Below, one piece after another: positions 8,434 through 16,763 of a DNA stretch of 57,758 nt. The first letter of the stretch is position 1; each line of letters begins with the position of its first letter. A model generated the notes under the pieces. It searched no databases, had not been told where the DNA came from, and was given only the letters and a program-made list of their open reading frames with translations. The position numbers were made by a program, and so were the translations under genes. This stretch comes from Peptoclostridium sp965368085 (lineage in GTDB: Bacteria; Bacillota; Clostridia; Peptostreptococcales; Peptostreptococcaceae), in assembly GCA_965368085.1 (NCBI GenBank), contig CBDULP010000016.1:1-57758 (forward strand), written 5' to 3'.

Positions 8434-10095
8434 TTAGTCCATTCTGCTTGCAGATTCTTCACCTGCATCCCCGGCAAGATCGTCATCTGACAGTTCAAAT
8501 ACGCTCTTAACTGAAAAATGTGGATTCTTGTTTACAGAATTTTTAAATGCCTTATATGATCTTTTCGATGAATCTATATTGTACTGCCATTTCGTATCCA
8601 CCTGGTTGAACCAGACTGCTATCTTTATGTTTGGCATATTGGCGAATTCATTAAAGCCGTCATTTATCCACTTTGCCTTGTCCCCTCCATCCTCATTGCA
8701 TGAAAACTCGGTTATCATAAAAGGCTTTTCGCTGTAATATCTCATATACTCGTTGTAGAGTGGATAGTATATCTCACCAAACTCCCTCCAGCTGTCCCCG
8801 TTAAACGAAGTTCCGTTGTTGTACCCTGTAAGGCCTATCCAGTCGACATATTCATCGCCAGGATAATACATATGAGAATTGTTCCAAACAAAATCAGGAT
8901 ACGACCTGTCGTGCGGGTTCCATATAAACAGCGCATTGTCAGCGCCTTCTTCTTGGAATATATTCCAAAGATGCTTCCAAGCCTCGTTGTAAAGATCTGT
9001 GTCCTTCCCAAAATACCACGCGCACCACGAATCCCAGTCGCCGTTCATCTCATTTGCGAATCTCACAAAAACCGGATTTCCTACGCTCTTTATGTCCCTT
9101 GCCCATTTTCTTATGTATTCATCATAGCTTCCCTTTATTATCTCTGGTATGAGCACGTCGCTTTCATTTTCCAGATTCTCATTTTGTGTCTTATCTATGT
9201 ATGTCCATGGCTGCCATGTGAGCATCATAACCCTGCCGTCTTCATATACATCTTCCACTTCTTCAATATTGACATTGTTAGCAAAGTCCGAATAAGTCAT
9301 TAGAAACTCGAATTTTCTTTCTATTTCCTCTTCAAAAGGCTTGAGGTTGGATATATAGTCCTGCCCGTCGAGATTGTGGGGATGCATTATGCCCCAAAGC
9401 ATTCTCTGCCTTCCTATTTTAAGTCTTATGCTCTCTCCCTTTATGTCTATCTCCCTGTCTACATAGGGAACCTCATAGTCTGCTTTTGCTTTCTCAAATA
9501 CCCATGCGCTTGAAGCCATGTCTTTCAATAAACCCTTGTAATATTCTATATTGTCCGAGTCACTTTTAAGCCAGAATGTAAGAACTCTGCTCTCCTGCGG
9601 ATAAATTGCATTTATTTCAAAATATACATTTTTGTCGTCTTTTATGTTTTCTATTTTTTCCCTCTCATACATGAACTCAACTGCACGGACCCCATTTGAA
9701 AGTTTTATGTTTTTTTCGTATAGTGGCCTGAAACCGCCCCTTGAATTGTTTATCTGCTTGTTGCTGTAGTTTATGTACGCCCTAGCCGAAGTTTCACTTG
9801 TATCCTGGCTGTATATGTATATGCTGCTCCCTTCAGGTCCTGAAAACCTTAACGCTTCATTCGAATGGGATTCTTCATTCGAAAGAATGTCCGGCACTGT
9901 AAGTCCGACTCCTGCTGTATACGATACAAGCTGGTTTTGCGGTTCTTCCTTTTCGGACCCTTCCCCTATTTCTTTTTGAATTTCTTGAAGCTCAGTTTGC
10001 ATTTCCTCTCCATATGAATAATTCAAAGCTCCATGCCCAAAAGCCGGAGTCCAAACCAGCGTAAATGCAATTATGCCTAAAAGCCACCTTTTCAA
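8434..10095 (-). CDS. Secreted glycoside hydrolase family 26-like protein (beta-mannanase-like)
   Basis: A predicted exported glycosidase of 553 residues. After a signal peptide (KRWLLGIIAFTLVWTPAFGHGA) comes an N-terminal accessory region to about 220. A GH26-type barrel follows, with LWGIMHPHN, MLTWQPW, the likely acid/base Glu in VRFANEMNG (residue 349) and the likely nucleophile Glu in MITEFSCN (residue 463). Those assignments follow the GH26 pattern; the substrate is not determined by the sequence and could be the cell's own polymer. The TTG at 10095 is chosen because GGAGTG lies 6 bases upstream and the reading frame above it runs through the ndoA terminator. The signal peptide then begins at the start. 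Confidence 0.85.
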   Translation of the reverse strand: MKRWLLGIIAFTLVWTPAFGHGALNYSYGEEMQTELQEIQKEIGEGSEKEEPQNQLVSYTAGVGLTVPDILSNEESHSNEALRFSGPEGSSIYIYSQDTSETSARAYINYSNKQINNSRGGFRPLYEKNIKLSNGVRAVEFMYEREKIENIKDDKNVYFEINAIYPQESRVLTFWLKSDSDNIEYYKGLLKDMASSAWVFEKAKADYEVPYVDREIDIKGESIRLKIGRQRMLWGIMHPHNLDGQDYISNLKPFEEEIERKFEFLMTYSDFANNVNIEEVEDVYEDGRVMMLTWQPWTYIDKTQNENLENESDVLIPEIIKGSYDEYIRKWARDIKSVGNPVFVRFANEMNGDWDSWCAWYFGKDTDLYNEAWKHLWNIFQEEGADNALFIWNPHDRSYPDFVWNNSHMYYPGDEYVDWIGLTGYNNGTSFNGDSWREFGEIYYPLYNEYMRYYSEKPFMITEFSCNEDGGDKAKWINDGFNEFANMPNIKIAVWFNQVDTKWQYNIDSSKRSYKAFKNSVNKNPHFSVKSVFELSDDDLAGDAGEESASRMD

Positions 10096-10130
10096 TCCAA
10101 TCACTCCATTTACAGGTATTTTGAGAAAAT

Positions 10131-10160
10131 TTAAAAAGTGAGCCTTTTTCAAGACTCACT
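10131..10160 (-). terminator. Rho-independent terminator of the alr-ndoAI-ndoA unit
   Basis: A 10-bp stem (10137-10146 with 10151-10160, one G-T pair) is closed by a GAAA loop on the minus strand and followed by TTTTTAA. It overlaps the ndoA stop codon and argues that the GH26 gene starts further downstream. Confidence 0.8.
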
Positions 10161-10518
10161 ATATTTCTATCAATCCCAGGCTTATCTGCAGCGCTTCGTC
10201 CACCTTGTTCATCATCTTTCGGTCGAAGCTTCCTATCTTTTCCCTGAGTCTTTTTTTGTCTATGGTTCTTATCTGCTCCAGCAGCACAACAGAATTTTTA
10301 ACAAGGCCGTATTCGTTAGCCCTTATCTCAACATGAGTAGGTAGTTTTGCCTTGTCTATCTTCGCCGTTATTGCCGCTATTATGATCGTAGGACTGTATT
10401 TGTTCCCTATGTCATTTTGAACCACAAGAACAGGTCTGACCCCTCCCTGTTCCGAACCCACAACAGGGCTGAGGTCAGCATAATAAATATCTCCTCTTTT
10501 TATTTCTTGGCTATTCAC
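10159..10518 (-). CDS. ndoA: MazF/EndoA-type mRNA endoribonuclease toxin
   Basis: A sequence-specific, ribosome-independent RNase of the PemK/MazF family. The 119 residues align end to end with the Bacillus NdoA pattern: KRGDIYYADLSPVVGSEQGG, VRPVLVVQNDIGN, KLPTHVEI and LLEQIRTIDKKRL. The conserved RxVLVVQ strand and the T-H pair are intact, so it should be active. I chose the GTG at 10518, which overlaps the antitoxin stop by 8 bases (GTGAATAG) and gives the family length; an ATG seven codons earlier is possible. Placement after alr matches Bacillus, where this pair is a chromosomal stress module. Confidence 0.93.
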   Translation of the reverse strand: MNSQEIKRGDIYYADLSPVVGSEQGGVRPVLVVQNDIGNKYSPTIIIAAITAKIDKAKLPTHVEIRANEYGLVKNSVVLLEQIRTIDKKRLREKIGSFDRKMMNKVDEALQISLGLIEI

Positions 10519-10792
10519 CTTTAGACATCTTCCCTTCATAGGTCGTCAAGGAAGACATGTCGACTGCCAATCCCATTTCAGCAAGGGTAAGGTTGATGCT
10601 GGCCATTTCACTATATCCCGCTATCATCTCATTTTTTATTTTGAGCCTTTGTCTCTGCCTGAGAAGATAAAACTTGGCGGCTTCATTCATAAAATCCGAA
10701 AAATCCTTCATTTCAAATTTTATAACTTCATCTATTTCTTCTACTAGTTTGCTTGGTAAACTGACAGTAATCTTCTGATTAGAACCAGACAA
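10511..10792 (-). CDS. ndoAI: Ribbon-helix-helix antitoxin, partner of EndoA
   Basis: A 93-residue antitoxin. An N-terminal ribbon-helix-helix (QKITVSLPSKLVEEIDEVI) would bind operator DNA as a dimer. The C-terminal tail (about 60-93) is the part that normally occupies the toxin's RNA groove. It starts at a TTG (10792) with AGGAGGC 8 bases upstream. It sits 33 bases after alr and overlaps the toxin gene, as in the Bacillus alr-ndoAI-ndoA locus. Autoregulation is typical for the family but no separate operator is obvious here, so it probably relies on the alr promoter. Confidence 0.88.
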   Translation of the reverse strand: MSGSNQKITVSLPSKLVEEIDEVIKFEMKDFSDFMNEAAKFYLLRQRQRLKIKNEMIAGYSEMASINLTLAEMGLAVDMSSLTTYEGKMSKGE

Positions 10793-10825
10793 TTAGAACC
10801 GCCTCCTCATCTAACGATTACTAAT

Positions 10826-11983
10826 CTATTTTACCAAATAATCTACCACATGTAAAACTTTATTTTCAGCCATATATACCCTTGGAATTCTCCTCGCAAC
10901 CATGCACAATATCTCATAGTTTATTGTACCCAGCGCATTTGCAAGCCTTTCAGCCCTTACATCCTCATCTTCTCCGAATATTATGACTTCATCGCCTACA
11001 TTAACCTCTATCCCATCGACATTTAGCATCGCTTGGTCCATGCAAATGTTCCCTACAACAGGTACTATGTTCCCATTGACTTTGACGCTCACTTTGGCAC
11101 TGAGCATCCTTGTAAATCCATCTGCATATCCTATAGGCATTGTAGCTATCTTTGTCATATGATCCGTAACGTATTTGAGTCCGTATCCTATCCCTCTTCC
11201 CTCTTCCAAATCCTTTATGTGGGATACCGAGGTCTTTAAAGTCATTACAGGCTTTAGCGGAAGTCTCTCCTTGATGACCTCGTCGGATGGATAGTGTCCA
11301 TAGAGTATTATTCCCGGTCTTACCATGTCCATGTGGTATTCAGGTATATCCATAGTTGCAGCACTATTGCAAACATGCTTTATAGGTATTTTTATCCCTC
11401 TTGCTTCAACTCCATTCGCTATATGCATGTAGCCTTCATACTGCTTTCTGGTAAATGTCTTGTCCTTTTCATCCGCTTTTGCAAAATGAGTGAACAGGCC
11501 TGTTATTTCAATGTTTTCAAGTTTTGATATTTCCTCTATTGCATCTATTGTAGCATCTTCAACCTGAAATCCAAGCCTTGACATACCCGTATCGATTTTA
11601 ATATGTATCTTCGCCTTTCTTCCCAGCCTTACCGCTTCGCTATTTAGTTTTTTAGCCGCTTCAACCGAATACATAGTAAGGTCTATGTCGTTTGAAATGG
11701 CATCTTCATATGTAATTTCAGGCATGTATCCAAGACACATCAATGGCACGCTTATTCCTGCTGATCTAAGCTCTAGGGCCTCATTCACATTTGCAACCGC
11801 AAGATAATCCGCGCCTTCCTCTACAAGAGTCTGTGCAACCTGGATAGAACCATGTCCATAGGCATTGGCTTTCACTACACCACAAGTCTTAGTGCCTTCC
11901 TTTGTTAGACCTTTAATGTTTTTAAAGTTTTCCCTCAAGTTATCAAGATTAATCTCCGCCCAAGGTCTGCTTGTATACTTCAT
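10826..11983 (-). CDS. alr: Alanine racemase
   Basis: A PLP enzyme that makes D-alanine for peptidoglycan. The 385 residues include the PLP-lysine motif VVKANAYGHG near the N terminus, TGMSRLGF, HFAKADE and the C-terminal catalytic tyrosine region VGYGLKYVTDH / GNICMDQAML. The start codon ATG at 11983 follows AAGGGGG at rather long spacing. A good sigma-A promoter (12120-12148) lies about 130 bases upstream of the start, leaving a leader with two hairpins. Followed by the ndoAI/ndoA pair. Confidence 0.96.
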   Translation of the reverse strand: MKYTSRPWAEINLDNLRENFKNIKGLTKEGTKTCGVVKANAYGHGSIQVAQTLVEEGADYLAVANVNEALELRSAGISVPLMCLGYMPEITYEDAISNDIDLTMYSVEAAKKLNSEAVRLGRKAKIHIKIDTGMSRLGFQVEDATIDAIEEISKLENIEITGLFTHFAKADEKDKTFTRKQYEGYMHIANGVEARGIKIPIKHVCNSAATMDIPEYHMDMVRPGIILYGHYPSDEVIKERLPLKPVMTLKTSVSHIKDLEEGRGIGYGLKYVTDHMTKIATMPIGYADGFTRMLSAKVSVKVNGNIVPVVGNICMDQAMLNVDGIEVNVGDEVIIFGEDEDVRAERLANALGTINYEILCMVARRIPRVYMAENKVLHVVDYLVK

Positions 11984-12010
11984 AATTTATATATCCCCCT
12001 TTTATTGGTT

Positions 12011-12057
12011 GCCAAACACTATTTATGCCGTTTGGCTGATGTTATTTTGAAACATCA
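12011..12057 (-). promoter_or_regulatory. Tandem hairpins in the alr leader
   Basis: Two adjacent perfect 7-bp stems, GCCAAAC/GTTTGGC (12011-12017 with 12030-12036) and TGATGTT/AACATCA (12037-12043 with 12051-12057), lie between the alr promoter and its start codon. Neither is followed by a T-run, so they are not intrinsic terminators. A regulatory or RNA-stabilising role is possible. Confidence 0.45.
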
Positions 12058-12119
12058 TTGTATTTCCCCAAGTGCATATTTTGTTATTTTTGATAAAATT
12101 TAAACCTTCTTTACTTAAT

Positions 12120-12148
12120 ATTCTAAATATTCGGTGCCTATTTTTCAA
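12120..12148 (-). promoter_or_regulatory. Sigma-A-type promoter of alr
   Basis: On the minus strand TTGAAA (12143-12148) and TAGAAT (12120-12125) are separated by exactly 17 bases. This explains most of the 324-base gap between alr and the CBS gene, together with the leader hairpins and the terminator at 12265-12298. I see no gene in the gap. Confidence 0.7.
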
Positions 12149-12264
12149 CCTATAATATCAAAATTTTCTTAAAATTTTTTTAGTCCGGAAATTCATCTCA
12201 AGCCTCAAGCCATATACCTCTTCAAATATGCGCTTTGTGGCAGCTTATATGAAGTTCCAAAAAT

Positions 12265-12298
12265 AAAAAATCAGAGCATGCGCACGGCCTATGCTCTG
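12265..12298 (-). terminator. Rho-independent terminator after the CBS-domain gene
   Basis: An 8-bp stem CAGAGCAT/ATGCTCTG (12272-12279 with 12291-12298) is followed on the minus strand by GATTTTTTATTTTT, ten bases past the CBS gene. Confidence 0.82.
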
Positions 12299-12307
12299 TC
12301 TTTTTGA

Positions 12308-12754
12308 TTAAAATACAGCTTTTATTATGTCATATCTGCATATTATTCCCTTTAGTTTCTTTTGATCATCTGTCACTGGAACTCTGTTTATCCCCTTTTC
12401 AAGCATTATATTGGCCACAAGCTCCATATCGTCATCTTCCCTTACCGTAGTCACATTTGGCGTCATTATGTCCTCCGCCTTGTATGCAGCTATTTTTTTC
12501 ATGTCTTCCTCAAATTTTTTAAAGCTTTCCAAAAATACTATTCCCTGCAGTACTGTTATATAAGAGGGTGTGTGAACATTTTTTTCCTTTTTCACAAGAT
12601 CCGTTTCAGATATTATTCCCACAACCTTGCCCTCATCATCCACAACGGGAACGCCACCTATTTTATTATTTATAAATATCTGGGCTACTTCCTTTATGGG
12701 CGTCTCTCTTTTCACAGAAATTACATCGCTGGTCATTATGTCTACTGCTTTCAT
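12308..12754 (-). CDS. CBS-domain pair protein
   Basis: 148 residues made of two CBS repeats: MKAVDIMTSDVISV to about 60, and AEDIMTPNVTTV to the end. Each has the DIMT start and the GGVPVVDDEGKVVGIISE or GINRVPVTDDQKKLKGII core. Such stand-alone pairs usually sense adenosine nucleotides or S-adenosylmethionine; the ligand here is not evident. GGGGGG precedes the ATG. Last gene of the coiled-coil protein-acpS-CBS unit, ending at a terminator. Confidence 0.9.
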   Translation of the reverse strand: MKAVDIMTSDVISVKRETPIKEVAQIFINNKIGGVPVVDDEGKVVGIISETDLVKKEKNVHTPSYITVLQGIVFLESFKKFEEDMKKIAAYKAEDIMTPNVTTVREDDDMELVANIMLEKGINRVPVTDDQKKLKGIICRYDIIKAVF

Positions 12755-12788
12755 AGTATCCCCCCTCAGTTTTATGTTTTAATACTGC

Positions 12789-13178
12789 CTATAGTTTTGA
12801 GTTTTTTAATGCGATTGCATTTGCCACAGCATATGACTTCGAATGGGAAATTGATACCATTATATTATCTATTCCAGCCTTAGTGCATATGTCAAGAAGT
12901 CTTCCAACCATGCATACACATGGTTTTCCTAGTGAGTCTCGACTTACTTCAATATCTCTAAAAGACAGCTTTCTTATACCTGTTCCAATGGCCTTTGACA
13001 CGGCCTCTTTTGCGGCAAAGCCGCCTGCAATACTCTCTGGACTTAATGCCTTTTGATTAAAATATTCAATTTCCGCATCCGTAAAAATCCTTTTCAAAAA
13101 ATTATGATTTTTATCCACAGCCCGCCTAATTCGATCTGTTTCAACTATATCTATACCTATACCCATTATGGTGTGCAT
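12789..13178 (-). CDS. acpS: Holo-[acyl-carrier-protein] synthase
   Basis: Transfers 4'-phosphopantetheine from CoA to acyl carrier protein, activating it for fatty acid synthesis. The 129 residues carry the two AcpS signatures: GIGIDIVETDRI at the N terminus (Mg-binding Asp) and GGFAAKEAVSKAIGTG in the middle. The ATG at 13178 is used because GAGGAG lies 10 bases upstream; the ATG four codons later is 22 bases away. The gene sits 15 bases after the coiled-coil gene. Proximity to alr matches Bacillus acpS-alr synteny. Confidence 0.95.
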   Translation of the reverse strand: MHTIMGIGIDIVETDRIRRAVDKNHNFLKRIFTDAEIEYFNQKALSPESIAGGFAAKEAVSKAIGTGIRKLSFRDIEVSRDSLGKPCVCMVGRLLDICTKAGIDNIMVSISHSKSYAVANAIALKNSKL

Positions 13179-13193
13179 GAATCTTTTGCTCCT

Positions 13194-13808
13194 CTATTTA
13201 AAAAATTTCTTGTCCAGTTTTTCCATTTCTTTGCTTCCCACTGTATTGTGCATGAACGAATACATTGAATCCACCTTGAAACCCAGCTCATCCCTTTCTT
13301 TTCTAAGCATGTCCAGTTCAGCTCGCTTTTCTTCTATGATTTCATTCACTTTTTTAAGCTTGCTTTCATCTGCCGATATGTTTTCATAAACATGCTTTAT
13401 AGTGCTTTTCAAAAGCTCCATGTTTGCATTTTCTATCTCACTAGGCAGTTCTTCCAGCCTTTCATAAGAATAGTCAATCTTTTCATTCAGCATTTCAATA
13501 TCCGATTTTGCGCCATCCAGTTCGTCATTTGCATTTCCATTAGAATTTTCATTTAGCTCCCTTGAAAGGAATACTATTTTTGCCATTATAGTCCTCTTTT
13601 GTGACTGCATCTGAGATAGTGATTTTTTAACCTGACTGTTTTCCTTCACGAGTTCAAAAAGTTTTCCATACCATTTTTCCATATCCTTGCTTCTGGATAT
13701 GGAATAGCACCTCTTCCATGGGTCGTGCTCAAGCAGTACCGGTATTTTGTTTTTCTTCAATACTTTTTCAGAAATATCAAAATCAACTCTTTTTCTTCCT
13801 AACAGCAT
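13194..13808 (-). CDS. Coiled-coil protein of unknown function upstream of acpS
   Basis: I do not recognise this 204-residue protein. A globular N-terminal part (1-55: LLGRKRVDFDISEKVLKKNK, HDPWKRCYSISRSKDMEKWY) is followed by about 140 residues of mostly charged heptad-like helix. No signal peptide or membrane segment is seen, so it is probably cytoplasmic. AAAAGGAG precedes the ATG. It heads the unit with acpS and the CBS gene. The conserved-looking DPW and RCYSISRS segments may be a binding site. Confidence 0.75.
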   Translation of the reverse strand: MLLGRKRVDFDISEKVLKKNKIPVLLEHDPWKRCYSISRSKDMEKWYGKLFELVKENSQVKKSLSQMQSQKRTIMAKIVFLSRELNENSNGNANDELDGAKSDIEMLNEKIDYSYERLEELPSEIENANMELLKSTIKHVYENISADESKLKKVNEIIEEKRAELDMLRKERDELGFKVDSMYSFMHNTVGSKEMEKLDKKFFK

Positions 13809-13920
13809 GCTCTTGCTCCTTTTCTCAATCTTGTAACGCCTTGAACCACTAAATACGAATCATTTATTTAATAATACCACATAGAGCATCAATAAAATAT
13901 GGTCCTTTTTATTTAATATA

Positions 13921-13951
13921 TCAAAAAAGGACAGGGATATCCCTGTCCTTT
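13921..13951 (-). terminator. Terminator of the F-ATPase operon
   Basis: A perfect 13-bp palindromic stem (13926-13938 with 13939-13951, AAAGGACAGGGAT half) runs directly into TTTTTT on the minus strand, 37 bases past the atpC stop codon. Confidence 0.88.
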
Positions 13952-13987
13952 AATATCATTTCTTTTCAGTTTTAGACTGTTTTGAAC

Positions 13988-14398
13988 CTAGTCTTTTTTT
14001 TCGGCAACCTTTATCCTGTTAAGGGCCCTCTTAAGCTTAGTTTCCGCAAACAACACATAAGTCTCGTCCTTCGGACCCTGCTTAAGTTCTTCTTCTGCAG
14101 CTTTCTTAGCCTGTTCAGCTCTGTCTAGATCTATGTCTACAGGCCATTCCGCCGCGTCAGTAAGAATTGTCACCTTTTCCTTGCCTACCTTTACGAAGCC
14201 TCCTGCTATAGCTGCTTCTTTAAAGTTTCCGCCTTTTTTTATCTTTACAACTCCGATGTCAACAGGAGCAACGTAGTCAACGTGGTCTTTAAGTATACCA
14301 ACGTCACCTTCTTTAGTCCTTACTATGACCATTTCAGCCTCGTCGTCGTAAAACTTTTTATCGGGAGCAACTATCTCCAGTTTGAATACTGAAGCCAT
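13988..14398 (-). CDS. atpC: F-type ATP synthase epsilon subunit
   Basis: Central-stalk subunit that couples rotor and catalytic head and can inhibit ATP hydrolysis. The 136 residues show the N-terminal beta sandwich (FKLEIVAPDKKFYDDEAE, VRTKEGDVGILKDHVDYVAPV) and a C-terminal two-helix part (about 90-136). The gene begins 5 bases after atpD and is the last of the operon. Confidence 0.95.
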   Translation of the reverse strand: MASVFKLEIVAPDKKFYDDEAEMVIVRTKEGDVGILKDHVDYVAPVDIGVVKIKKGGNFKEAAIAGGFVKVGKEKVTILTDAAEWPVDIDLDRAEQAKKAAEEELKQGPKDETYVLFAETKLKRALNRIKVAEKKD

Positions 14399-14403
14399 TA
14401 TAT

Positions 14404-15798
14404 CTACTCTCCCTTCTTAGCTTTTTCAACTGCCTCTTCTATCGTTCCAACATATAGGAATGCTGACTCTGGAAGATCGTCATGCTTACCGTCAAGTATT
14501 TCATTGAACGCTCTTATACTTTCCTTTAGTGGTACGTATTTTCCTGCCATACCTGTGAACTGCTCTGCAACGTGGAACGGCTGAGACAGGAATCTTTGTA
14601 TTTTTCTTGCACGAGCAACAGTAAGCTTATCTTCGTCAGAAAGCTCGTCCATACCAAGTATTGCTATGATATCCTGAAGCTCTTTGTATCTTTGAAGAAC
14701 AGCCTGAACTGCACGAGCAGTGTCATAGTGTTCTTGTCCAACTACCTTAGGGTCAAGTATTCTTGATGATGAATCAAGAGGGTCAACCGCTGGGTATATA
14801 CCAAGAGATGCTATATCTCTCGAAAGAACTGTTGTAGCATCAAGGTGCGCAAACGTAGTCGCTGGCGCTGGGTCAGTAAGGTCGTCCGCTGGAACGTATA
14901 CTGCCTGAACTGATGTGATAGATCCTTTCTTAGTAGAAGTTATCCTCTCCTGAAGAGCACCCATCTCAGTTGCCAGTGTAGGCTGGTATCCAACCGCTGA
15001 AGGCATACGTCCAAGAAGCGCTGAAACCTCTGATCCTGCCTGAGTGAAACGGAATATGTTGTCAACGAACAGAAGAACGTCCTGTCCCTCTTGGTCTCTG
15101 AAGTACTCCGCCATTGTAAGTCCTGAAAGTGCAACTCTCATTCTCGCTCCAGGCGGCTCGTTCATCTGACCGTAAACAAGAACTGTCTTGTCGATAACGC
15201 CAGACTCTATCATCTCGTCGTAAAGGTCTCTTCCTTCTCTTGTTCTCTCTCCAACACCTGCGAATACAGATATTCCACCGTGCTCTTTGGCGATGTTGTT
15301 TATAAGCTCCATTATAAGAACCGTCTTACCAACTCCGGCTCCTCCGAACAGACCTATCTTACCACCCTTTGAATAAGGCGCTATAAGGTCAACGACCTTT
15401 ATACCCGTCTCAAGTATCTCTGTTGAAGCTTCCTGATCTTCAAATGAAGGAGCGGCTCTGTGTATAGGCCATCTTTCAGCTTCTACCTGTGGCTTGTTGT
15501 CAACCGGCTCTCCAAGAACGTTGAATATTCTTCCCTGAGTAGCCTTTCCTACTGGAACTGATATTGCTTTTCCAGTATCAACAGCATCCGTTCCTCTTAC
15601 AAGTCCGTCTGTAGAACTCATCGCTATACATCTTACTGTGTCGTTTCCTGTATGCTGTGCAACTTCGACAACTACTTTTTCGTCTCCATGCTGTACTTCG
15701 ATCGCATTTAGGAGTTCTGGCAAGTTTTCCGGATCAAACTTTATGTCAAGTACAGGTCCGATTATCTGCACTACCTTACCCACATTATTTTGTGGCAT
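14404..15798 (-). CDS. atpD: F-type ATP synthase beta subunit
   Basis: Catalytic subunit of F1. 464 residues, full length, with the Walker A P-loop GGAGVGKTVLI near residue 155, the catalytic GERTREG, the Walker B LLFVDNIFRF and the DELSDEDKL loop that contacts gamma. Everything needed for catalysis is present. It follows atpG after 44 bases. Confidence 0.98.
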   Translation of the reverse strand: MPQNNVGKVVQIIGPVLDIKFDPENLPELLNAIEVQHGDEKVVVEVAQHTGNDTVRCIAMSSTDGLVRGTDAVDTGKAISVPVGKATQGRIFNVLGEPVDNKPQVEAERWPIHRAAPSFEDQEASTEILETGIKVVDLIAPYSKGGKIGLFGGAGVGKTVLIMELINNIAKEHGGISVFAGVGERTREGRDLYDEMIESGVIDKTVLVYGQMNEPPGARMRVALSGLTMAEYFRDQEGQDVLLFVDNIFRFTQAGSEVSALLGRMPSAVGYQPTLATEMGALQERITSTKKGSITSVQAVYVPADDLTDPAPATTFAHLDATTVLSRDIASLGIYPAVDPLDSSSRILDPKVVGQEHYDTARAVQAVLQRYKELQDIIAILGMDELSDEDKLTVARARKIQRFLSQPFHVAEQFTGMAGKYVPLKESIRAFNEILDGKHDDLPESAFLYVGTIEEAVEKAKKGE

Positions 15799-15842
15799 CC
15801 TTTATACCTCCTTAGTTAAGAGCGTATTGCCGCAAGCGCTGA

Positions 15843-16700
15843 TTATATAGCGCTCGCTCCGGCAACAATCTCTGAAAGTTCTTGAGTTATGGAAGCCTGT
15901 CTTGCTCTGTTGTATAGAAGATCAAGCTTTCCAATCATTTCTTCGGCATTTCCTGTAGCAGACTCCATGGCCATCCTTCTTGCACCCTGCTCAGATGCAG
16001 CAGACTCCACTAGTCCACCATATACTATTCCTGATATGAATTTTGGAACAAGGTAGTTTAGAACTTCTTCCTCTGAAGGCTCGTAGTTCATTACCCCTTT
16101 TCCTTTCTTCTCTTCAGGTGCCTCTTCTACTTCAAATGAAAGCGGAAGCAGCTTTACCGCTCTAGGCTCTTGAACAAGCGCAGATGCAAAATATGTATAT
16201 ACAAGATATACTTCGTCCACTTCGCCTTTGCTATACAGTTCCATTACCTTTGCAGCAATATCCTGGCCGTGAGAATACTCAGGCTTTTCAGATATTCCTG
16301 TATAGCTTTCTATAACATCATAATCTCTTTTATTGAAAAAGTCTCCCGACTTTCTGCCCACTGTAACGACTTTTTCCTTTTTGCCGTCCATGTGAGCAAC
16401 CGCAGCTTTAAGCGCGTTTGAGTTGTATCCTCCGCAAAGACCTCTGTCTCCGGCAAGAACTATATAACATCTATTTTTAACATCTCTTTGCTCCAAATAG
16501 ACATTCTTTATTCCCTTTGTACCTACAGCTATTTCCTTTATTGTATCATAAAGAGTTTCGAAGTAAGGTCTTGACTGGACAACAGTTTCTTTTGCCCTTC
16601 TTAGCTTGGCTGAGGATACAAGCTCCATGGCTTTGGTTATCTGCTTTGTATTCGAGACGCTTTTTATACGTCTTTTTATATCCTTCATTCCAACGCCCAT
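15843..16700 (-). CDS. atpG: F-type ATP synthase gamma subunit
   Basis: The rotating central shaft of F1. 285 residues with the conserved N-terminal helix (KDIKRRIKSVSNTKQITKAM) and C-terminal helix (RMAMESATGNAEEMI, YNRARQASITQELSEIVAGA) that form the coiled coil, and GDRGLCGGYN in the globular part. GGAGGG lies 6 bases before the ATG at 16700. Confidence 0.97.
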   Translation of the reverse strand: MGVGMKDIKRRIKSVSNTKQITKAMELVSSAKLRRAKETVVQSRPYFETLYDTIKEIAVGTKGIKNVYLEQRDVKNRCYIVLAGDRGLCGGYNSNALKAAVAHMDGKKEKVVTVGRKSGDFFNKRDYDVIESYTGISEKPEYSHGQDIAAKVMELYSKGEVDEVYLVYTYFASALVQEPRAVKLLPLSFEVEEAPEEKKGKGVMNYEPSEEEVLNYLVPKFISGIVYGGLVESAASEQGARRMAMESATGNAEEMIGKLDLLYNRARQASITQELSEIVAGASAI

Positions 16701-16763
16701 ATTTCACCCTCCATCAAATCGGGCGAGAGTCAGACATTACAAGTCAAACTGCCCAATTTATTA

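Noticed and set aside
10096..10152. Longer N terminus of the GH26 protein
   Set aside because: The extension runs through the ndoA terminator, has no ribosome site and would bury the signal peptide.
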